A stretch of 43,971 bases of DNA from an uncultured Eubacteriales bacterium (GTDB lineage: Bacteria; Bacillota; Clostridia; Lachnospirales; Lachnospiraceae): assembly GCA_949284175.1 (NCBI GenBank), contig CASDVE010000025.1, positions 1 through 43,971 of the forward strand, read 5' to 3'. Below are positions 39,706-43,971 of this stretch, piece after piece. The translations under genes were made by a program, and so were the position numbers. The notes below the pieces were generated by a model. The model was not told the origin of the DNA. It made no database searches and worked only from the letters and a program-made list of their open reading frames with translations. Numbering within the stretch: position 1 is the stretch's first letter; each line of letters begins with the position of its first letter.

Positions 39706-40107
39706 TTACCATACAAATGCTAATACTTCGCCACCAACGTTAAGTTCTCTTGCAACTTTATCTGTTACAACACCTTTGTTTGTGGAAATAATTGCAATAC
39801 CGAGTCCACCTAATACTTTAGGAAGATTTTCGGAGTTTGCATATACACGAAGACCTGGTTTAGAAATTCTCTTAATACCAGAGATTGTTTTTTCATTTTT
39901 ATCTTTACCGTATTTTAATGTGATTACGATATTTTTGAATGCTCCATTTTCAACTACTTCATAGCCTTTGATGTAACCTTCATTTAATAAGATTTCAGCA
40001 ATAGCTAATTTCATTTTAGAAGCTGGGATTTCAACTGTATCATGTTTCGCAGTATTTGCGTTACGGATTCTAGTAAGCATATCTGCAATTGGATCGCTCA
40101 TTGTCAT
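39706..40107 (-). CDS. rpsH: Ribosomal protein S8
   Basis: 133 residues. [20 protein letters not shown] opens the protein, and [21 protein letters not shown] ends it with the family loop. S8 is a primary 16S binder and the known translational regulator of the spc operon in E. coli. GGAGG nine bases before the ATG; a second ATG follows two codons later. Confidence 0.98.
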   Translation of the reverse strand: MTMSDPIADMLTRIRNANTAKHDTVEIPASKMKLAIAEILLNEGYIKGYEVVENGAFKNIVITLKYGKDKNEKTISGIKRISKPGLRVYANSENLPKVLGGLGIAIISTNKGVVTDKVARELNVGGEVLAFVW

Positions 40108-40139
40108 GTGATGGTGCCTCCTTCCTATCTATCTCAATC

Positions 40140-40325
40140 TTACCAAGATGCTTTTTTAACACCTGGAATCTGTCCTTTGTATGCTAATTCACGGAAGCAG
40201 ATTCTGCAGATTCCGTATTTTCTTAAATAAGCATGTGGACGACCACAGATTTTACAACGATTATATTCTCTTGTGGAGAATTTAGCAGGTTTCTGCTGTT
40301 TGTTGACCATTGCCTTTTTAGCCAT
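40140..40325 (-). CDS. rpsN: Ribosomal protein S14, zinc-binding type Z
   Basis: 61 residues, the short zinc form. Cys24, Cys27, Cys40 and Cys43 make the CxxC...CxxC site (CKICGRP, CRICF), with the [25 protein letters not shown] ending. It belongs in the 30S head. AAAAGGAGG precedes the ATG. Any zinc-independent paralogue would lie elsewhere in the genome. Confidence 0.98.
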   Translation of the reverse strand: MAKKAMVNKQQKPAKFSTREYNRCKICGRPHAYLRKYGICRICFRELAYKGQIPGVKKASW

Positions 40326-40339
40326 GGATCTCCCTCCTT

Positions 40340-40879
40340 TTATTTCTGAAATGGCATACCGAATAATGTTAATAATTCACGAGCTTCTTCGTCTGTGTTA
40401 GCAGTAGTAACGAAAATAACGTCCATACCTCTAACTTTATCAACTTTATCGTATTCGATTTCTGGGAAAATTAACTGTTCTTTAATACCTAAAGCATAGT
40501 TACCTCTTCCATCAAAAGCGTTAGGATTAACACCTCTAAAGTCACGTACACGAGGTAATGCTAAGTTGATAAGGCGATCAGCAAATTCATACATTTTTTC
40601 GCCTCTTAATGTTACTTTACATCCGATTGGCATACCTTCTCTTAATTTGAAGTTAGCAACGGATTTTTTAGCTCTAGTTACAACAGCTTTCTGTCCAGCG
40701 ATAATTTCCATATCTCTTACTGCTGAATCTAAAACTTTTGCATTGTCTTTTGCTTCACCAACACCCATGTTGATCACGATCTTTTCGAGTTTTGGTACTT
40801 GCATAACGTTTTTGTATCCGAATTTCTTAGTCATAGCTTCAATGATTTCGCTATAATAAGTATCTTTTAATCTACTCAC
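40340..40879 (-). CDS. rplE: Ribosomal protein L5
   Basis: 179 residues. [18 protein letters not shown] near 41-58, [16 protein letters not shown] near 93-108 and the late [19 protein letters not shown] identify L5, which binds 5S rRNA and the P-site tRNA. The start is GTG with AGGAGG 10 nt upstream. Confidence 0.98.
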   Translation of the reverse strand: MSRLKDTYYSEIIEAMTKKFGYKNVMQVPKLEKIVINMGVGEAKDNAKVLDSAVRDMEIIAGQKAVVTRAKKSVANFKLREGMPIGCKVTLRGEKMYEFADRLINLALPRVRDFRGVNPNAFDGRGNYALGIKEQLIFPEIEYDKVDKVRGMDVIFVTTANTDEEARELLTLFGMPFQK

Positions 40880-40903
40880 GGTTTTAAGTCCTCCTTTCTT
40901 CTA

Positions 40904-41215
40904 TTAGTCGATAACTTCGCCTGTTGCTTTCGCTACACGAACTTTTTTGTCGCCTTCTACTTTAAAGCCAATTCTAGTTGCTTTACCATTGTGAAGGTAC
41001 ATAACATTTGAAATATCGATTGGACCTTCCTGATGGATAATTCCACCTTGCTGATTAGCCATGCTAGGTTTCGCATGTTTTGTAATCATGTTAATCCCTT
41101 CAACTAATACAGTGTGGTTCTTTTTGTTTACGGAAATAACTTTTCCTTCTTTACCTTTATCTTTACCAGCGATAACTTGAACCATATCGCCTTTTTTGAT
41201 TTTCATGGTAGCCAC
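40904..41215 (-). CDS. rplX: Ribosomal protein L24
   Basis: 103 residues. The KOW motif covers [20 protein letters not shown] near 7-26; [17 protein letters not shown] follows. L24 is one of two initiators of 50S assembly. The GTG at 41215 has AGGAGG seven bases upstream; an ATG three codons later is too far from it. Confidence 0.97.
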   Translation of the reverse strand: MATMKIKKGDMVQVIAGKDKGKEGKVISVNKKNHTVLVEGINMITKHAKPSMANQQGGIIHQEGPIDISNVMYLHNGKATRIGFKVEGDKKVRVAKATGEVID

Positions 41216-41227
41216 TGTGACACCTCC

Positions 41228-41596
41228 TTATAATACTTCTGGTGCTAATGAAACGATTTTCATGAATTTCTTTTCACGTAATTCTCTTGCTACTGGTCCA
41301 AAGATACGAGTTCCCTTTGGATTCATATCATCTTTAATGATTACAGCAGCATTTTCATCGAATTTAATATAAGAACCGTCTTTACGACGAGCGCCTTTTT
41401 TACTACGAACAACAACGGCTTTTACAACATCGCCTTTTTTAACAACACCACCTGGTGTTGCATCTTTAACTGAAGCAACGATGATATCGCCGATATTAGC
41501 ATATCTTCTTGTAGAACCGCCCATTACTCTGATGCAAAGTAATTCTTTAGCACCTGTGTTATCAGCAACTCTAAGTCTTGATTCCTGTTGGATCAT
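41228..41596 (-). CDS. rplN: Ribosomal protein L14
   Basis: 122 residues, the standard length. [22 protein letters not shown] opens it; the [30 protein letters not shown] end is invariant in the family. L14 forms an inter-subunit bridge. AAGGAG lies nine bases before the ATG; 12 nt ahead of rplX. Confidence 0.98.
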   Translation of the reverse strand: MIQQESRLRVADNTGAKELLCIRVMGGSTRRYANIGDIIVASVKDATPGGVVKKGDVVKAVVVRSKKGARRKDGSYIKFDENAAVIIKDDMNPKGTRIFGPVARELREKKFMKIVSLAPEVL

Positions 41597-41620
41597 GCCT
41601 ATATCTCCTTCCGCACGAAA

Positions 41621-41875
41621 TTATTTCGCTTTTTCTACGATTTCAACAAGTCTCCATCTTTTATCTTTAGATAAAGGTCTTGTTTCCATAACTTTTACTC
41701 TATCACCCATACGACATTCATTGTTTTCGTCATGAGCTTTTAATTTATAAGTTCTTTTTACGATTTTACCGTATAAAGGATGTTTTACGTTATCTTCAAT
41801 AGCAACAACGATAGTTTTATCCATCTTGTCGCTGACAACTCTACCTACACGTGTCTTTCTCAGATTTCTTTCCAC
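41621..41875 (-). CDS. rpsQ: Ribosomal protein S17
   Basis: 84 residues, OB-fold. [21 protein letters not shown] near 5-25 and [19 protein letters not shown] are typical. It binds 16S rRNA early in assembly. The start is GTG, with AGGAGG 10 nt upstream. Confidence 0.97.
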   Translation of the reverse strand: MERNLRKTRVGRVVSDKMDKTIVVAIEDNVKHPLYGKIVKRTYKLKAHDENNECRMGDRVKVMETRPLSKDKRWRLVEIVEKAK

Positions 41876-41898
41876 GACAGTTGTTCCTCCTTCTAGGA

Positions 41899-42108
41899 TT
41901 ATTCAGCAGCATTTGCCTTTTCAGTGATAACACCCTGAATTCTGGCAATATTTCTTCTAACTTCTCTAATTCTGCTTGTATTGTCTAATTGATTTGTTGC
42001 GTTTTGGAATCTTAAGTTAAATAATTCCTTTTTAGCAGCTACTAATTCTTCATTGAGTTCTGCAGCTGATTTACTTCTTAAATCTTCTACATACTTAGTT
42101 GTTTTCAC
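41899..42108 (-). CDS. rpmC: Ribosomal protein L29
   Basis: 69 residues. After [18 protein letters not shown] comes [18 protein letters not shown], a helical hairpin typical of L29 at the peptide exit. Two GTG codons compete: 42117 lies too close to its AAGG, while 42108 has proper spacing and gives the usual N-terminus, so it was chosen. The frame overlaps the end of rplP by 14 nt, implying coupling. Confidence 0.95.
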   Translation of the reverse strand: MKTTKYVEDLRSKSAAELNEELVAAKKELFNLRFQNATNQLDNTSRIREVRRNIARIQGVITEKANAAE

Positions 42109-42535
42109 TGTTATCACCGCCTTCTAAATCTGCACGAGATACGATCTTACATTTTACTGGTAACTTATGCATAGCTAAGCGAAGAGCTTCTCTAGCTGTT
42201 TCTTCTGGTACACCAGCGATTTCAAACATAACACGACCTGGTTTTACTACTGCTACCCAGTATTCTAAAGTACCTTTACCAGAACCCATACGAGTTTCTG
42301 CAGGTTTAGCTGTTACTGGTTTGTCTGGGAAGATTTTGATCCAAACTTTACCACCACGTTTGATATAACGAGTCATAGCAACACGGGCAGCTTCGATTTG
42401 GTTTGATCTAATCCAAGCTGGTTCCATAGCAACGATACCGAATTCACCGTTGCTGATTTTATTTCCTCTTAACGCCTTACCAGCCATGGAGCCACGGAAC
42501 TGTTTACGACGTTTTACTCTTTTAGGCATTAACAT
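42095..42535 (-). CDS. rplP: Ribosomal protein L16
   Basis: 146 residues. [17 protein letters not shown] opens it; [29 protein letters not shown] sequence and [10 protein letters not shown] follow. L16 organises the A-site of the 50S. It starts in the last base of rpsC (TAATG), with GGGAG inside the rpsC end as ribosome-binding site. Confidence 0.98.
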   Translation of the reverse strand: MLMPKRVKRRKQFRGSMAGKALRGNKISNGEFGIVAMEPAWIRSNQIEAARVAMTRYIKRGGKVWIKIFPDKPVTAKPAETRMGSGKGTLEYWVAVVKPGRVMFEIAGVPEETAREALRLAMHKLPVKCKIVSRADLEGGDNSENN

Positions 42536-43194
42536 TATTTATCGCTCCCTTCCTTAGTTTCCTTAGTTGGAAGAACTTCACCATGGTAAATCCATGTTTT
42601 AACACCGACTTTACCGTATGTTGTGTCTGCTTCTGCGAATCCATAATCAATATCAGCACGAAGTGTCTGAAGAGGAATTGTTCCTTCGCTGTAAAACTCT
42701 GTACGAGCCATATCAGCACCACCTAAACGTCCAGATACAGATGTTTTGATTCCGAGAGCTCCGCTTCTCATTGTTCTCTGCATGCAAGATTTCATAGCTC
42801 TTCTGAAAGAGATACGATTTTCAAGCTGTGCAGCGATATTTTCTGCTACTAACTGAGCATCTTTGTCCGGTCTTTTTACTTCTTTGATGTCAATTAATAA
42901 TTTTTTAGCAGTCATTTTCTGAACTTCTGCTTTTAATGCTTCGATAGAAGCTCCACCTTTACCGATTACGATACCAGGTTTTGCTGTGTAAACGATAACT
43001 TTTAATCTATCTGATGCTCTTTCGATTTCAATTTTTGAAATTCCAGCATTGTATAATCTTTTTTTCAGGAATTTTCTGATTTTCTGGTCTTCTACAAGAT
43101 TTCCAGCGAACTCAGCTTTTGGTGCATACCATCTTGAGTCCCAATCCTTAATAACACCGACTCTTAAGCCATGAGGATTAACTTTCTGTCCCAT
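42535..43194 (-). CDS. rpsC: Ribosomal protein S3
   Basis: 219 residues. [20 protein letters not shown] opens it; the KH domain has [20 protein letters not shown] near 68-87; the C-terminal domain has [10 protein letters not shown] and [16 protein letters not shown]3 lines the mRNA entry tunnel. TAAGGAGG precedes the ATG. Confidence 0.98.
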   Translation of the reverse strand: MGQKVNPHGLRVGVIKDWDSRWYAPKAEFAGNLVEDQKIRKFLKKRLYNAGISKIEIERASDRLKVIVYTAKPGIVIGKGGASIEALKAEVQKMTAKKLLIDIKEVKRPDKDAQLVAENIAAQLENRISFRRAMKSCMQRTMRSGALGIKTSVSGRLGGADMARTEFYSEGTIPLQTLRADIDYGFAEADTTYGKVGVKTWIYHGEVLPTKETKEGSDK

Positions 43195-43205
43195 GATTGT
43201 CCTCC

Positions 43206-43595
43206 TTATCTTTCATCCAGCACGATTGTGATGTGGCTCATTCTCTTTTCGATTCTATAAGCTCTACCCTGTGCTCTTGGTTGAATTCTCTTCATTGTTG
43301 GTCCTTTGTTTGCATAGCAAGCTGCAACATAAAGGTTTTCTGGGTTCATGTTGTTGTTATTTTCTGCATTAGCGATTGCAGATTTTAAAAGTTTTTCTAT
43401 AACTGAAGACGCATATCTTGGGCTGTATGCTAAGATACCAAGTGCTTCCTGAACACTTTTTCCACGAATTGCATCTAATACGAAGCAAGCTTTCTGAACT
43501 GACACTCTAGCGTAAGATAATTTCGCTGATGGTCTAGTTTCACGATTTTTAAGATTTCTCTCTCTTTTGATTTGGGATCTATGTCCTTTAGCCAT
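43206..43595 (-). CDS. rplV: Ribosomal protein L22
   Basis: 129 residues. [26 protein letters not shown] near 22-47; the exit-tunnel beta-hairpin is within [21 protein letters not shown] near the end. Changes there are known to affect macrolide response; nothing abnormal is obvious. AAAGGAGG precedes the ATG. Confidence 0.98.
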   Translation of the reverse strand: MAKGHRSQIKRERNLKNRETRPSAKLSYARVSVQKACFVLDAIRGKSVQEALGILAYSPRYASSVIEKLLKSAIANAENNNNMNPENLYVAACYANKGPTMKRIQPRAQGRAYRIEKRMSHITIVLDER

Positions 43596-43625
43596 GGATG
43601 TGACCTCCTTTCACTATCTAATCAA

Positions 43626-43907
43626 TTAACGAACTTTTGATTTCTTTTCGTCTTTTCCATGTCCTCTGTAAGTTCTTGTTGCAACGAACTCTCCGAGTTT
43701 ATGTCCAACCATATCTTCTGTAATATATACAGGCACGTGTCTTCTTCCGTCGTGAAGGGCAATTGTATGTCCTACGAATGAAGGGAAGATTGTGGAACGA
43801 CGTGACCAAGATTTAATCACTGTTTTTTCATTCGCTGCATTTAAAGCATCAATTTTCTTTAATAAGCTTTTATCTGCAAATGGTCCTTTTTTAAGTGAGC
43901 GAGCCAT
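43626..43907 (-). CDS. rpsS: Ribosomal protein S19
   Basis: 93 residues. [20 protein letters not shown] opens it; [20 protein letters not shown] and [18 protein letters not shown] follow. It sits in the 30S head near the A-site tRNA. AAGGAGG six bases before the ATG. Confidence 0.98.
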   Translation of the reverse strand: MARSLKKGPFADKSLLKKIDALNAANEKTVIKSWSRRSTIFPSFVGHTIALHDGRRHVPVYITEDMVGHKLGEFVATRTYRGHGKDEKKSKVR

Positions 43908-43921
43908 AGGTTACCTCCTTA

Positions 43922-43971
43922 TTATTTTACGTTCTTACCGTCTCTAGTTCTTACGATCATTTTGTTAGATT
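43922..43971 (-). CDS. rplB: Ribosomal protein L2, last 15 residues (cut by window edge)
   Basis: The minus-strand frame reads SNKMIVRTRDGKNVK and ends TAA TAA. This matches the C-terminus of L2 (the KxIVRxR ending) and its fixed position before rpsS in the S10 operon. The rest of the gene lies beyond the window. Confidence 0.85.
   Translation of the reverse strand, partial: SNKMIVRTRDGKNVK

Noticed and set aside
1..43971. tRNA genes, rRNA genes, CRISPR arrays, prophage or integron structures
   Set aside because: No cloverleaf with the TTCGA arm, no regular spaced repeats and no phage or integrase genes apart from the IS3 end were seen.

Overview
The window looks like a chromosomal segment of a low-GC, Gram-positive anaerobe of the class Clostridia, most likely Lachnospiraceae. 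The evidence is the AT-rich sequence, strong AGGAGG ribosome-binding sites, the gene order of the S10/spc/alpha ribosomal clusters, the zinc forms of S14, L36 and adenylate kinase, a clostridial-type Hcp relative and ECF-type vitamin transport. Nearly all genes lie on the minus strand. Assignments come from reading the sequence; no database search was run.

Left edge (1-1700): the right end of an IS3-family element has cut away the front of an agrB-like gene. The agrB remnant converges on an AgrC-like GHKL histidine kinase. 1700-7415: a sugar-uptake operon (Gfo/Idh/MocA oxidoreductase, solute-binding lipoprotein, two permeases, no ATPase), divergent from an AraC-family regulator; two direct repeats 21 bp apart lie between them. 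7432-10731: a threonine/serine module (cation symporter, threonine ammonia-lyase, RidA). 10842-12546: a Crp/Fnr regulator divergent from an unusual internally deleted hybrid-cluster-protein (Hcp) relative. 12552-16667: BrnQ, an ABC exporter, and a LytTR/DUF3021 pair. 16740-21452: a birA-bioY-bioB-bioD-bioA operon behind a clear BirA operator. 21459-23984: a membrane diguanylate cyclase with two periplasmic solute-binding domains.

23985-43971: translation genes. In transcription order on the minus strand: (rplB)-rpsS-rplV-rpsC-rplP-rpmC-rpsQ-rplN-rplX-rplE-rpsN-rpsH-rplF-rplR-rpsE-rpmD-rplO-secY-adk-map-infA-rpmJ-rpsM-rpsK-rpsD-rpoA-rplQ, then a plus-strand alanine/glycine symporter that splits the usual series, then ecfA1-ecfA2-ecfT-truA and rplM-rpsI. 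rpmJ (37 codons, GTG start) is easily missed. Two long structured non-coding gaps (rpsD-rpoA, 381 nt; rpsH-rplF, 344 nt) interrupt otherwise tight operons.

The genes connect functionally. BioY is an S component that would use the EcfA1/A2/T module. IlvA makes reactive enamines/imines that RidA clears, with the symporter as a plausible amino-acid supplier. The most unusual item is the Hcp-like protein at 11676-12482: it keeps the helical N-terminal domain and the last C-terminal segment of Hcp but has lost the whole catalytic middle and the N-terminal Fe-S cysteines. Other points of interest are the agr disruption, a stem-loop between Shine-Dalgarno and start of the symporter, and the structured ribosomal-operon spacers. 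No tRNA, rRNA or CRISPR array was seen.
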